From Actinocatenispora sp963815125 (lineage in GTDB: Bacteria; Actinomycetota; Actinomycetes; Mycobacteriales; Micromonosporaceae): a DNA stretch of 64,000 nt. The notes under the pieces were generated by a model. It was not told the DNA's origin, made no database searches, and saw only the letters and a program-made list of their open reading frames with translations. The stretch is from NCBI GenBank assembly GCA_963815125.1, contig CAWFFM010000002.1, positions 1,488,001 to 1,552,000 of the forward strand. Reading direction: 5' to 3'. Within the stretch, counting starts at the first letter, position 1. Every line of letters starts with the position of its first letter. Of the stretch, positions 8,799 to 18,141 are shown piece by piece. Made by a program: the position numbers and the translations under genes.

Positions 8799-10294
8799 CG
8801 GTCAACCTCCGCGAGATCCGGGGCCTGGTCGGCCAGGCGGGACTCCTGAGTGGACTCCAGGGCGGCGGCCACCCGGTACATCCGGTCGTCGGCCATGGTG
8901 GGCGCCATGATCTGCAGACCGACCGGCAGTCCCTCCGACAGTCCACAGGGGACGGAGATGGCCGGTCCACCGGACAGGTTGGACGGGATGGTGAACAGGT
9001 CGGCCAGGTACATCGCCACCGGATCGGCGGTACGGGAACCGAACGGGAACGCCACGAATGGCGTTGTCGGTGCGACCAGCACGTCCACCTGCTCGAACGC
9101 CGCGGTGAAGTCGCGGGTGATCAGCGTCCGTACCTTCTGCGCCTGCCCGTAGTAGGCGTCGTAGTAGCCGGCGGACAGCGCGTACGTACCGAGCATGACG
9201 CGCCGCTTCACCTCCGGCCCGAAACCCCGCTCCCGGGTCAGCGACATGACCTCCTCCAGCGAACGGGTGCCGTCGTCACCGGACCGCACGCCGTAGCGGA
9301 CACCGTCGAAACGGGCCAGGTTGGAGGAACACTCGCTCGGCGCGATCAGGTAGTAGGCCGGCAGCGCGTACTCGAAGTGCGGGCAGCTGACCTCGACGAC
9401 CTCGGCGCCCAGCTTGGTCAACGTGGCGACCGAGGCCTCGAACGCGGCGAGCACGCCGGCTTCGGCGCCCTCACCGGAGAACTGGCGTACCACGCCGACC
9501 TTCACCCCGGTCAGGTCACCGCCGGCACCCTGTCGGGCCGCCGCCGCCACCGCCGGCAACGGCGCGTCGATGCTGGTGGAGTCGTGCGGGTCGTGCCCGC
9601 CGATCACCTCGTGCAGTAGTGCCGCGTCGGTGACCGTACGGGTCACCGGGCCGGCCTGGTCCAGCGAGGAGGAGAACGCGATCAGGCCGTAGCGGGAGAC
9701 CCCGCCGTAGGTGGGCTTTGCGCCGACCGTACCGGTCACCGCACCGGGCTGGCGGATCGAGCCACCGGTGTCGGTACCGATCGCCAGCGGCGCCTCACGG
9801 GCCGCCACCGCCGCGGCGCTGCCGCCACCCGAACCACCCGGGATCCGGCCGAGGTCCCACGGGTTGTGTGTCGGCCCGTAGGCGGAGTATTCGGTGGAGG
9901 AGCCCATCGCGAACTCGTCCATGTTGGTCTTGCCGAGGATGACCAGGCCCGCCTCACGCAACCGCCGTACCAGCGTCGCGTCGTACGGCGGGACCCAGCC
10001 CTCCAGGATCTTCGACCCCGCGGTGGTCGGCATGCCCTCGGTGACGACCACGTCCTTGACCGCGATCGGTACGCCGGCCAGCGGGCCGAGCTTCTCGCCC
10101 GCGTCCAGCCGACGGTCCACCTCGGTCGCCTGCGCGAGCGCGGCGTCCCCGGCCACGTGCAGGAATGCGTGTACGGCGCCGTCCACCGCGGCGATCCGGT
10201 CCAGATGCGCCCGGGTCACCTCGACCGCGGACACCTCACGGGCCGCGATCGCCGCACCGAGCTCCTCAGCGGTACGCCTGGTCAGTTCGCTCAT
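8795..10294 (-). CDS. gatA: Asp-tRNA(Asn)/Glu-tRNA(Gln) amidotransferase subunit A
   Basis: 499 aa. Amidase-signature enzyme: the catalytic Lys lies in AVKDVVVTEG, the cis-Ser in the GGSGGGSAAAVAA loop, and the nucleophile in GTDTGGSIRQPG. It hydrolyses glutamine and channels ammonia to GatB, completing Gln-tRNA(Gln) or Asn-tRNA(Asn) by the indirect route. The ATG at 10294 has GAGGAGGG just upstream and begins MSELTRRTAEELGAAI; the longer frame to 10375 is Arg/Pro-rich. The start sits 1 nt from the gatC stop. Confidence 0.98.
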   Translation of the reverse strand: MSELTRRTAEELGAAIAAREVSAVEVTRAHLDRIAAVDGAVHAFLHVAGDAALAQATEVDRRLDAGEKLGPLAGVPIAVKDVVVTEGMPTTAGSKILEGWVPPYDATLVRRLREAGLVILGKTNMDEFAMGSSTEYSAYGPTHNPWDLGRIPGGSGGGSAAAVAAREAPLAIGTDTGGSIRQPGAVTGTVGAKPTYGGVSRYGLIAFSSSLDQAGPVTRTVTDAALLHEVIGGHDPHDSTSIDAPLPAVAAAARQGAGGDLTGVKVGVVRQFSGEGAEAGVLAAFEASVATLTKLGAEVVEVSCPHFEYALPAYYLIAPSECSSNLARFDGVRYGVRSGDDGTRSLEEVMSLTRERGFGPEVKRRVMLGTYALSAGYYDAYYGQAQKVRTLITRDFTAAFEQVDVLVAPTTPFVAFPFGSRTADPVAMYLADLFTIPSNLSGGPAISVPCGLSEGLPVGLQIMAPTMADDRMYRVAAALESTQESRLADQAPDLAEVDR

Positions 10295-10295
10295 C

Positions 10296-10595
10296 TCAGC
10301 CCTCCTCAACCAGGATCTGCGGTACCCGGAACCGGTCGCTCTCGGCGGCGGGCGCACCGGACAGTGCGGCCTCACGGCTCAGCCCGGGGCGTGGCTCGTC
10401 GGGACGCATCACGTTGGTCAGCGGAACCGCGTGCGAGGTGGGCGGAATGTCCTCCGCGGCGACCTCACCGATGCGTGCCACCGACGTCAGGATCTCGTCC
10501 AGCTGACCGGCAAAGGTGTCCAGCTCGTCCTCGGTCACGGCGAGCCGCGCGAGACGCGCAAGGTGCGCAACCTCATCGCGGGAGATGGCGGCCAT
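10296..10595 (-). CDS. gatC: Asp-tRNA(Asn)/Glu-tRNA(Gln) amidotransferase subunit C
   Basis: 99 aa, normal size. ISRDEVAHLARLARLAVTED is the typical GatC N-terminus, followed by the belt region VPLTNVMRPDEPRPGLSREA that wraps GatA and GatB. It stabilises the GatCAB complex. ATG 10595 has GAGGAG 7 nt upstream; an upstream GTG-type extension to 10646 lacks family similarity. First gene of the gatC-gatA-gatB operon. A TAGACT hexamer about 85 nt upstream may be its promoter. Confidence 0.97.
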   Translation of the reverse strand: MAAISRDEVAHLARLARLAVTEDELDTFAGQLDEILTSVARIGEVAAEDIPPTSHAVPLTNVMRPDEPRPGLSREAALSGAPAAESDRFRVPQILVEEG

Positions 10596-10766
10596 CACTG
10601 GCTCCTCAGAATCTCTGCGGGTGCTTGTCGGAAGTCTTGTGTCCATCGCTGAACTGGCGGTACGCCGCCGTCAGTGATCAGACGAGTCTATTGCGCGGAC
10701 CATCGGTCCCCCGCGCCTCCCCCTTCGTACGGGTCCACCGTGCCGGTGGCCGGCCGCCCGGGGGGA

Positions 10767-12866
10767 TCAGGCGTTCGCCGCGTCCGGGGCCTGTGGCGCC
10801 GTGGGAGCGCACGAGCGCAGCACCGGTGGGGGCCGGTAGCGGGCGAGCCAGCTGGTCAGTTCCGCACCGGGCATCGGCCTGGCGTAGAACCAGCCCTGGG
10901 CGACCTGGCAGCCCAGCGCGGACAGCCGACGCCAGGTCCGTTCGTCCTCGACGCCCTCGGCAACCACCCGAAGTCCGAGCGCACCGGCCAGCTCGATGAT
11001 GGACCGGACGATCGCCGCATCGTCGTCGTCGGAGCTCATACCCATCACGAAGGACCGGTCGATCTTGACCTCGGACAGTGGTAGCCGACGCAGGTGCAGC
11101 ATCGAGGAGTAACCGGTACCGAAGTCGTCCAGGGACAGCCCGACGCCGAGCCGGTCCAGCTGTCGTACGGTCGCCAGGACCCGACGCGGATCGGCCATCA
11201 GCGCGCCCTCGGTGATCTCCAGTTCGATCTGGGACGCCGGAATACGGTGTTTGGCCAGTTCGCTGGACAGGTAGTCGACGAGGTCGGTGGTGTGCAGGTC
11301 CCGCACGCTGACGTTGATCGCCGCCCGTAGCCGCAGCCCGTCCAACGCCCACCGGGCCAGCTGGCTGACCACCTCGTCGATCACCCGGTAGGTCAGCAGC
11401 CGCATCACCGCAGTGTGTTCGGCGGCCCGGATCACCTCGTCGGGGCCGACCATCCCGTGTTCCGGGTGCCGCCAGCGCAGCAGCGCCTCCACCCCGACCA
11501 CCGCGCCGGAACTCACGTCGACCTGTGGTTGGTAGAACACGCCCAGCTCACCGAGCTCCGGCCGGTCCGGACGTTCCAGGGTGCGGCGCAGGTCACCGAG
11601 CAGACTCAGCCGGGCCGCCGAGTTGTGGTCGAACTCGGGTGCGTACACGGTCACCGCATCGTTGCGCGCCTTCGCCTCGTACATCGCCACATCGGCGTGC
11701 TGCAGCAGCTCGTCGAAGTCCGCTCCGTGCTCGGGGTGGACCGCGACGCCGATCGAACCGGCCACCTCCAGCGGCATGCCGTCGAGGTGCACCGGACCGG
11801 CCAGGACGGCGGCGACCTTCTCGGCGAAGGCCAGCGCCACCGACAGGTCGGAGACCTCCGCGAGCACCACCGCGAACTCGTCCCCGCCCAGGCGCGCCAC
11901 CAGTACATCGGCCGGCAACCTGGCCCGCAGCCGCCGACCGGCCTCCACCAGCAGCCGGTCCCCGACACCGTGCCCGAGCGCGTCGTTGACCTCCTTGAAC
12001 CGGTCGAGGTCCAGGACCAGCAGTACCGGGCCGGGACGGGCCCGGTCGCCGGCCGGCCGGCCGGCGATGTCCTCCTCGATCCGGTTCTGCACCGCCTTGC
12101 GGCTGGCCAGCCCGGTGAGAGGATCGTGCAGGGCGGAGCGCTCGCGTTCCTGGGCCACCCGACCGCTGTGGTACACGGCGAACAGCGGCACCAGGATCAG
12201 CGCGATCAACCACGGGCTGGTGCGTACCGCACCGGCCAGTACCGGCGCGAGCAACAGCAGCGCACCGGTGGTGATCAGTTCGTACCCGAGGGTGTCCAGC
12301 GTGGTGGCCCACCATCCGCCGCCGAACCGCAGCCACACGGTGGTGGCCACCAGCAGGTGGCTGACCAGGAACCAGGCGAGCGCCGCGAGCACCGCTGCGA
12401 CCGCCTGCCGCAGACCGGTCGAGGCGATGATCCGGTGACCGTCCAGCAGGTGCAGCATGAGATCGGCCGCGCCGAACGCCAGGACGTACTGCGCGATGTT
12501 CAACGCGGCGCGCCACGCCACGGAACGCAGCCGCCACGACGATGCCAGTACGGCGACCACGCTGAGTAGCGCGGCCGGACCCATGCCCCACAACAGCAGC
12601 ACGGTGAAGCCGAAGCACACCGACGGGAACACCCGGGCGGTCCTGTTGGCGCGGGTGGGCGGGGCGAAGGGCCGGGAATCCACCGCACCGGCCAGGAGCG
12701 TCAACAGCCAGAAGGCGGGTGGTAGTGACGGCAGTCTGTCGACCAGTTGTGGTGCCGCCAGAGCCAGGACGACACCGCCGCCGAGCACGACGACCGCGAC
12801 CCAGCCGACGAACACACTCCGGTGCCGGGGTGGCGCGGTGTTACGCGGTTCCGTCGACGACTCCAT
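10767..12866 (-). CDS. Membrane GGDEF-EAL cyclic-di-GMP enzyme (second copy)
   Basis: 699 aa. About 250 residues of membrane helices with a MASE-like look (VFVGWVAVVVLGGGVVLALA at the start) lead into a GGDEF domain (RLGGDEFAVVL) and an EAL domain with GVEALLRWRHPEHG, INVSVRDL, LEITEGALM, SLDDFGTGYSSM, KIDRSFVM and AEGVEDE. Both active sites appear intact. Unlike the copy at 719-3403 there is no clear PAS domain. ATG 12866 follows GGAGGG with a rather short 4-nt spacer; an upstream start at 12923 is possible. It precedes gatC in the same direction with a 171-bp gap, so it is probably a separate transcript. Confidence 0.9.
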   Translation of the reverse strand: MESSTEPRNTAPPRHRSVFVGWVAVVVLGGGVVLALAAPQLVDRLPSLPPAFWLLTLLAGAVDSRPFAPPTRANRTARVFPSVCFGFTVLLLWGMGPAALLSVVAVLASSWRLRSVAWRAALNIAQYVLAFGAADLMLHLLDGHRIIASTGLRQAVAAVLAALAWFLVSHLLVATTVWLRFGGGWWATTLDTLGYELITTGALLLLAPVLAGAVRTSPWLIALILVPLFAVYHSGRVAQERERSALHDPLTGLASRKAVQNRIEEDIAGRPAGDRARPGPVLLVLDLDRFKEVNDALGHGVGDRLLVEAGRRLRARLPADVLVARLGGDEFAVVLAEVSDLSVALAFAEKVAAVLAGPVHLDGMPLEVAGSIGVAVHPEHGADFDELLQHADVAMYEAKARNDAVTVYAPEFDHNSAARLSLLGDLRRTLERPDRPELGELGVFYQPQVDVSSGAVVGVEALLRWRHPEHGMVGPDEVIRAAEHTAVMRLLTYRVIDEVVSQLARWALDGLRLRAAINVSVRDLHTTDLVDYLSSELAKHRIPASQIELEITEGALMADPRRVLATVRQLDRLGVGLSLDDFGTGYSSMLHLRRLPLSEVKIDRSFVMGMSSDDDDAAIVRSIIELAGALGLRVVAEGVEDERTWRRLSALGCQVAQGWFYARPMPGAELTSWLARYRPPPVLRSCAPTAPQAPDAANA

Positions 12867-13251
12867 CCACCCTCCGCTGCGGAAGAATGAGGCCGGGCCG
12901 ACATGCATCTGTCCGCACAACACCTGTCCGTCTACCGGTCACCGGCGGCCGCGCCGGTGTCCCGAAACGCGCACCGAAGGTCTTGTGGTGAGCAACGATA
13001 CCGATCAGGGACGGTGACGCCTGCCTGCCGCAGTATGAACCGGTCATCCAGACATTTCTGGCACAGATCGGCTGGAGAGCCGGGATTGTCGGCCGTTTCG
13101 TTACCTTCGACCAAGCTACCCCGATCTGAGCCGACACATACCCGAGTTGGCGAGCAACCCACCCGATGTCGCGCTCAGAACGATATCGGGTCCGATCAGG
13201 AAAAGGGCCGACCCGGTCGCGTACCGTGCCGGCCCCGCTACCTGTGCCAGC
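12867..13251. other. 385-bp intergenic region upstream of the second GGDEF-EAL gene
   Basis: No convincing gene. It holds the ligA terminator at 13201-13235 and an inverted repeat ACCCGAT (13161-13167) / ATCGGGT (13185-13191). Stretches such as TTTCGTTACC are less GC-rich than the surroundings and probably include the promoter of the gene at 10767-12866. Short frames here have Cys-rich, non-coding composition. Confidence 0.5.
13201..13235 (-). terminator. Rho-independent terminator of ligA
   Basis: Read on the minus strand: GGGCCG, GCA, CGGT, loop ACGCG, ACCG, GGT, CGGCCC, then TTTT. The two-part stem and T-run lie about 17 nt after the ligA stop. It is one of few classic U-tract terminators in the window. 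Confidence 0.75.
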
Positions 13252-15513
13252 TCAGGCGCCGTCGGGCGCGTCATCATCCGGCTCGGATCCCGGAGCGCCG
13301 ACGACGGCCACGGCACGGGCCGCGTCCGGTCCGTCGGCCAGCAGAACCCGGAACCCTGCCTCGTCGAGTACGGGTACCTTGACCTGGACCGCCTTGTCGT
13401 ACTTGCTGCCGGGGTTCTCGCCGACCACCACGAAGCCGGTCTTCTTCGACACCGATCCGCTGACCTTGCCACCACGTTGCTGCACGGCGTCGGTCGCCTC
13501 GTCCCGGGAGAAGCCCTCCAGCGAGCCGGTCACCACCACGGTCAGGCCCTCCAGCGGACGCGGCCCCGAATCGGTGCGCTCCTCGACCATCCGGACACCG
13601 GCCGCCCGCCACTTCTCCACCACCTCGCGGTGCCAGTCGACGGTGAACCAGTCGAGCACGGCATCGGCGATCGTCGGACCTACCCCGTCCACCGCGGCCA
13701 GTTCGTCCCGGTCGGCCGCAGAGATCCGCTCCATCGAGCCGAACTCGCGGGCCAGAGCCTGCGCTGCGGTCGGCCCCACATGCCGGATGGACAACGCGAC
13801 CAGCACCCGCCACAGCGGACGGGTCCTCGCCTCCGCGAGGTTGTCCAGGAAGCGGTGCGCGTTGCTGCCCAGCGAACCGTCCTTGTTGACGAAGAAGTCG
13901 CACCGGGCCAGCGCGTCCGCGTCGAGCGAGAACAGCTCGCCCTCGTCGGTGATCACGCCGGAGGACAGCAGCGCGGTGCCGGCCTTGTAACCGAGAGCCT
14001 CGATGTCGAAACCGCCACGACCGGCCAGATGGAACACCCGTTCCCGCAGCTGCGCCGGACAGGAACGGGCATTCGGGCAGCGGATGTCGGCGTCACCCTC
14101 CTTCTCCGGCCGCAGCGCGGTGCCGCACTCCGGGCAGTGCGTGGGCATCTGGAACTCGCGGGCATCGTCCGGCCGCAGGTCCGTGACCGGACCGACCACC
14201 TCGGGGATCACGTCGCCGGCCTTGCGGATGACGACGGTGTCACCGATCAGCACGCCCTTGCGGGTTACCTCGGAGGCGTTGTGCAAGGTGGCGAACGCGA
14301 CCGTCGACCCGGCCACCCGTACCGGCTCCAACACGGCGTAGGGGGTCACCCGACCGGTGCGCCCGACGTTGACCCGGATGTCGAGCAGCTTGGTGTTGAC
14401 CTCCTCCGGCGGATACTTGTACGCGATCGCCCAGCGCGGCGCCCGACTGGTGGAGCCGAGCCGGCGCTGCACGCTGACCTCGTCGACCTTGACCACCACA
14501 CCGTCGATCTCGTGTTCGACGTCGTGCCGGTGCTCGCCGTAGTGCGCGATGAACGCGTGCACCTCGGGCACCGAGGCGACCACCTTCCAGCGCGGCGAGG
14601 TGGGCAGACCCCAGGCGCCGAGCGCCTCGTACGCCTCGGACTGGCGGGACGGCTCGAAGCCGGTGCGGGCCCCGATACCGTGCACGACCAGCCGCAGCGG
14701 GCGGTGCGCGGTGATCCGGGGATCCTTCTGGCGCAGGCTTCCCGCGGCGGCGTTACGCGGATTGGCGAACGGTGGTTTGCCCTGCTCGACCAGGCTCGCG
14801 TTGAGCTCCCCGAACGCCTCCACCGGGAAGAAGACCTCGCCGCGTATCTCGACCAGTTCCGGTACGGGGAACTCCTCGGTGCCGGACAACTTGTCCGGGA
14901 TGCCCTGTACGGCCCGTACGTTGGGGGTGATGTCCTCGCCGGTCCGGCCGTCGCCACGGGTGGCGCCGCGTACCAGCCGACCGTTCTGATAAGTCAGGTT
15001 GACGGCCAGACCGTCGACCTTCAGCTCGCACAGGTAGGACACGGTCATGCCACTGGCTTCCCGTTCGACCCGTTCGGCCCAGGCGCCGATCTCCTCGTCG
15101 TTGAACGCGTTGTCCAGACTGAGCATCCGCTCGGCGTGGTCGACCGCGGTGAACTGGGTGGAGTAGGTGCCACCGACCCGCTGGGTCGGCGAGTTGGGCG
15201 TGCGCAGCGCGGGGAACTGGTCCTCCAGCTTCTCCAACTCGCGCATCATCCGGTCGTATTCCGCGTCGGAGGCCGTCGGCGAATCGAGCACGTAGTAGCG
15301 GTACTGGTGGTCGTCGATCTCCTGAGCGAGAGCGCCGTGCCGTTCCCTGGCCTCAGCGGTGGGTTCCACGCCGGCCTGCGCCTCCTGCGCGGCGGTGGGT
15401 GTCGTGTCCACGTCCCCGGTCACCTCGTTGCCCGGGCCGTCGGTCTCCGGGACCTCGGCCTCCGCAACGTCGGTGCTCGATGCGGCCCGGACCGTCGCAC
15501 CTGTCTTCTCCAC
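13252..15513 (-). CDS. ligA: NAD-dependent DNA ligase
   Basis: 753 aa. Order: Ia domain (HQYRYYVLDSPTASDAEYDR), adenylation domain with the lysine motif CELKVDGLAVNL, OB fold, zinc finger (CPECGTALRP ... CPNARSCPAQL), helix-hairpin-helix region (VDGVGPTIADAVLDWF) and a C-terminal BRCT domain (GLTVVVTGSLEGFSRDEA). It seals nicks in replication and repair using NAD. GTG 15513 has AGGGGAGG 7 nt upstream and gives a 60-residue acidic Thr/Glu/Ala-rich tail before the Ia domain, longer than in most bacterial ligases. Upstream lies the MetE-like gene, in the same direction, 81 bp away. Confidence 0.97.
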   Translation of the reverse strand: MEKTGATVRAASSTDVAEAEVPETDGPGNEVTGDVDTTPTAAQEAQAGVEPTAEARERHGALAQEIDDHQYRYYVLDSPTASDAEYDRMMRELEKLEDQFPALRTPNSPTQRVGGTYSTQFTAVDHAERMLSLDNAFNDEEIGAWAERVEREASGMTVSYLCELKVDGLAVNLTYQNGRLVRGATRGDGRTGEDITPNVRAVQGIPDKLSGTEEFPVPELVEIRGEVFFPVEAFGELNASLVEQGKPPFANPRNAAAGSLRQKDPRITAHRPLRLVVHGIGARTGFEPSRQSEAYEALGAWGLPTSPRWKVVASVPEVHAFIAHYGEHRHDVEHEIDGVVVKVDEVSVQRRLGSTSRAPRWAIAYKYPPEEVNTKLLDIRVNVGRTGRVTPYAVLEPVRVAGSTVAFATLHNASEVTRKGVLIGDTVVIRKAGDVIPEVVGPVTDLRPDDAREFQMPTHCPECGTALRPEKEGDADIRCPNARSCPAQLRERVFHLAGRGGFDIEALGYKAGTALLSSGVITDEGELFSLDADALARCDFFVNKDGSLGSNAHRFLDNLAEARTRPLWRVLVALSIRHVGPTAAQALAREFGSMERISAADRDELAAVDGVGPTIADAVLDWFTVDWHREVVEKWRAAGVRMVEERTDSGPRPLEGLTVVVTGSLEGFSRDEATDAVQQRGGKVSGSVSKKTGFVVVGENPGSKYDKAVQVKVPVLDEAGFRVLLADGPDAARAVAVVGAPGSEPDDDAPDGA

Positions 15514-15594
15514 CTGCGTACCTCCCCTGTTCGCCAAGGGCACGGTAACCGGTGACAGCGACAGTTTCGCCGGGACATGGAAAGCAGCCGGCGC

Positions 15595-16638
15595 TCAGCG
15601 CTCCGGGTGGTACTCCGGATCGTCGGCCAGCTGCCTGGCCACCTCCCGGGCCGTGGCCAACGCCGTACGGGCCTGCCCCTCGCTGCTGCCCGCCAGCCCG
15701 CACGGCTGGGTCACCACGACCTGCCGGCTCAGCCGCTCGACCGGCAAGCCGAGCCGGTGCCAGCAGCGGCGGACCGCGTCCGCCGGCCCGACGGTGTCCG
15801 GTTCGGTATCCGGCCGGGTCGGTACTACACCGGCGAACAACCCGAAGCCGGCGTCCAGCACCGTACCGAGCCGGTCCAGCGCGGCACCGTCACCGTCGGG
15901 TACGAGCAGATCGAAGTCGGCCGCGACCGCGACCGCACCAGCAGCCCGCAGCAGATCCAGCGGGACGTCCGGGGCGCAGCAGTGCACCAGCACCGGCACC
16001 CCGACCCGGTCGATCACCCCACGCAGCATCTGCTCGGCGTCGGCGGTGGGTACCGGCGGAAACACCCCGAGGCCGGACTCCGTACGGATCCGTCCGGCCA
16101 GCACCGTCGGCAGGGTCGGCTCGTCGAGCTGCAGGATCACCCGGGCGCCCGGCACCCGCGCCGACACCTCGGCGACATGCCGGGCCAACCCTTCGGCCAG
16201 CGAACCGGTCAGATCCCGCAATGCCCCCGCGTCACGTAGCACCGCGCCGCCCCGGGGCAGGTCCAGACCCGCAGCAAGGGTGAACGGCCCCCCGGCGGAG
16301 ATCTTCAAGGTTCCGGTGTAGCCGTCGGCCACCTCGACCAGCTCGTCCAGGTCGCGGGCCAGCAGGTCCCGGGTGCGGCGCAGGTCCCGCCCGGGCCGCG
16401 ACACCAGCCGCCAGCGCGACGCGTACAGCTCGACCGGCAGTTCGACCAGCATCCCGGCGGTACGGCCGAGCAGCTCCGCGCCGGGTCCACGGTTCGGCAA
16501 CTCCGGCAGGTACGGCAGGTCGGGCAGCTCGCCGAAGACCAGCCGCTGCACCTCGGCGGGGTCGGTGCCGGGCAGCGACCCGGCCCCGGTGGCGGCCCCG
16601 GCGGGCCACGGCGTACTGCTGCGCTGTTCGTCGGTCAC
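15595..16638 (-). CDS. MetE C-terminal-like (methionine synthase vitamin-B12-independent fold) protein
   Basis: 347 aa. It has the zinc-dependent methyltransferase barrel of the MetE C-terminal half: GGPFTLA early, ARVILQLDEPTLPTVLAG, VPVLVHCCAPDVPLDLLR with the metal-site His-Cys-Cys, and a final VVTQPCGLAG with the second Cys. The MetE N-terminal half is missing, as in the actinobacterial ortholog M. tuberculosis Rv3015c, also next to ligA. The reaction is not established. GTG 16638 lies 8 nt after a TAGTGT hexamer (16647-16652, minus strand), suggesting an almost leaderless mRNA. Confidence 0.82.
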   Translation of the reverse strand: MTDEQRSSTPWPAGAATGAGSLPGTDPAEVQRLVFGELPDLPYLPELPNRGPGAELLGRTAGMLVELPVELYASRWRLVSRPGRDLRRTRDLLARDLDELVEVADGYTGTLKISAGGPFTLAAGLDLPRGGAVLRDAGALRDLTGSLAEGLARHVAEVSARVPGARVILQLDEPTLPTVLAGRIRTESGLGVFPPVPTADAEQMLRGVIDRVGVPVLVHCCAPDVPLDLLRAAGAVAVAADFDLLVPDGDGAALDRLGTVLDAGFGLFAGVVPTRPDTEPDTVGPADAVRRCWHRLGLPVERLSRQVVVTQPCGLAGSSEGQARTALATAREVARQLADDPEYHPER

Positions 16639-16727
16639 GCTCGCGGACACTACCCGCGCTGCGGGCCCGGTCGGCCGGGCCCGCCGAACGGGTGTGTGTC
16701 GAGCCGGCCGACGGGTATGAAAGGAAC

Positions 16728-18101
16728 ATGGCGATCGCGACCGTGAACCCGGCGACGGGTGAGACCCTGCAGACATTCGAGGCACTCAACGACGAGGAGG
16801 TCGGCGAGCGGATCGCTCAGGCGCACTCTACGTACCGCAGATACCGCACGACCACCTTCGCGCAGCGGGCCGGCTGGATGGCGGCGGCGGCCGACCTGCT
16901 CGACGACGAGACCGACCGGGTCGCCGCGCTGATCACCACCGAGATGGGCAAGACCCTCGCCGCGTCCCGTGCCGAGGTGGGCAAGTGCGTGGCCGGGATG
17001 CGCTACTACGCCGAGCACGCAGCGGAGTTCCTGGCCGACGAGTCGGGCGACGCCGGCGCGGTGAAGGCCCACCGGGCGTTCGGCCGCTACCAGCCGCTGG
17101 GCGTGATCCTCGCGGTGATGCCGTGGAACTTCCCGCTGTGGCAGGTCATCCGGTTCGCCGCACCGGCGCTGATGGCCGGCAACGTGGGGCTGCTCAAGCA
17201 CGCCTCGAACGTCCCGCAGACCTCGCTGTACCTCGGTGAGCTGTTCACCCGGGGCGGCTTCCCGGCGGGTTGTTTCCAGGCGTTGCTGATCTCCTCCAAG
17301 CAGGTCGAGCCGATCCTGCGCGACCCGCGGGTGGTGGCGGCGACCCTGACCGGCAGCGAACCGGCCGGCCGTTCGGTGGCGGCGATCGCCGGCGACGAGA
17401 TCAAGAAGACCGTACTGGAGCTGGGCGGCTCGGACGCGTACGTGGTGATGCCCTCGGCGGATCTGGAGGCGGCGGCGAGCACCGCGGTGACCGCCCGGGT
17501 GCAGAACAACGGCCAGTCCTGCATCGCGGCGAAACGCTTCATCGTGCACACCGACGTCTACGACGACTTCGCCGCCCGGTTCGTCACCCGCATGAAGGCG
17601 CTGCGCACGGGTGACCCGACCGACGAGAAGACCGATGTCGGGCCGCTGGCCACCGAGCAGGGGCGCGACGATGTGGAGGAACTGGTAGCCGACGCGGTCG
17701 GCCGGGGCGCCACCGTACTGTGCGGCGGGGTCAGCCCGGACCGGCGCGGCTGGTACTACCCGCCGACGGTGGTGGCGGACCTGACGCCGGACATGAAGCT
17801 GTACGGCGAGGAGGTCTTCGGGCCGGTCGCCGCGCTGTACCGGGCGGAGGACCTGGACGACGCGATCCGGATCGCCAACTCGACCAACTTCGGCCTGGGT
17901 TCCAACGCGTGGACCAACGACCCGATGGAACGCGACCGGTTCATCGACGACCTGGAGGCCGGCGCGGTGTTCATCAACGGGATGGTCACCTCATACCCGC
18001 AGCTGCCGTTCGGCGGGGTGAAGCGTTCCGGCTACGGTCGGGAACTCGCCGCGCACGGCATCCGGGAGTTCTGCAACCTCAAGACGGTCTGGATCGGCTG
18101 A
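16728..18101 (+). CDS. NAD(P)-dependent succinate-semialdehyde-type aldehyde dehydrogenase
   Basis: 457 aa. Aldehyde dehydrogenase with the short GabD-type N-terminus (MAIATVNPATGETLQTFEAL). Key residues: VMPWNFPLW, the glutamate in VLELGGSDAYVV, the catalytic cysteine in NNGQSCIAAKRF, and EVFGPVAALYR. It closely resembles actinobacterial succinate-semialdehyde dehydrogenases, which finish GABA breakdown; the exact substrate is uncertain. ATG 16728 has AAAGGA 2 nt upstream. First gene of the accessory insert, divergent from the MetE-like gene. Confidence 0.9.
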   Translation: MAIATVNPATGETLQTFEALNDEEVGERIAQAHSTYRRYRTTTFAQRAGWMAAAADLLDDETDRVAALITTEMGKTLAASRAEVGKCVAGMRYYAEHAAEFLADESGDAGAVKAHRAFGRYQPLGVILAVMPWNFPLWQVIRFAAPALMAGNVGLLKHASNVPQTSLYLGELFTRGGFPAGCFQALLISSKQVEPILRDPRVVAATLTGSEPAGRSVAAIAGDEIKKTVLELGGSDAYVVMPSADLEAAASTAVTARVQNNGQSCIAAKRFIVHTDVYDDFAARFVTRMKALRTGDPTDEKTDVGPLATEQGRDDVEELVADAVGRGATVLCGGVSPDRRGWYYPPTVVADLTPDMKLYGEEVFGPVAALYRAEDLDDAIRIANSTNFGLGSNAWTNDPMERDRFIDDLEAGAVFINGMVTSYPQLPFGGVKRSGYGRELAAHGIREFCNLKTVWIG

Positions 18102-18110
18102 CGACGCGCG

Positions 18111-18137
18111 TGGCCCGGGCCTCCTCGGCCCGGGTCA
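18111..18137. terminator. Hairpin terminator between convergent ALDH and Uma2 genes
   Basis: TGGCCCGGGCC and GGCCCGGGTCA pair over 11 bp (one G-T wobble) with a 5-nt loop, between the stops of the two convergent genes. Confidence 0.65.
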
Positions 18138-18141
18138 CCGT

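Noticed and set aside
12932..13162. 76-codon minus-strand frame in the gap upstream of the GGDEF-EAL gene
   Set aside because: No ribosome-binding site, Cys-rich random composition, weak codon bias.
13147..15555. 802-codon plus-strand frame
   Set aside because: Antisense to ligA and without recognisable domains.
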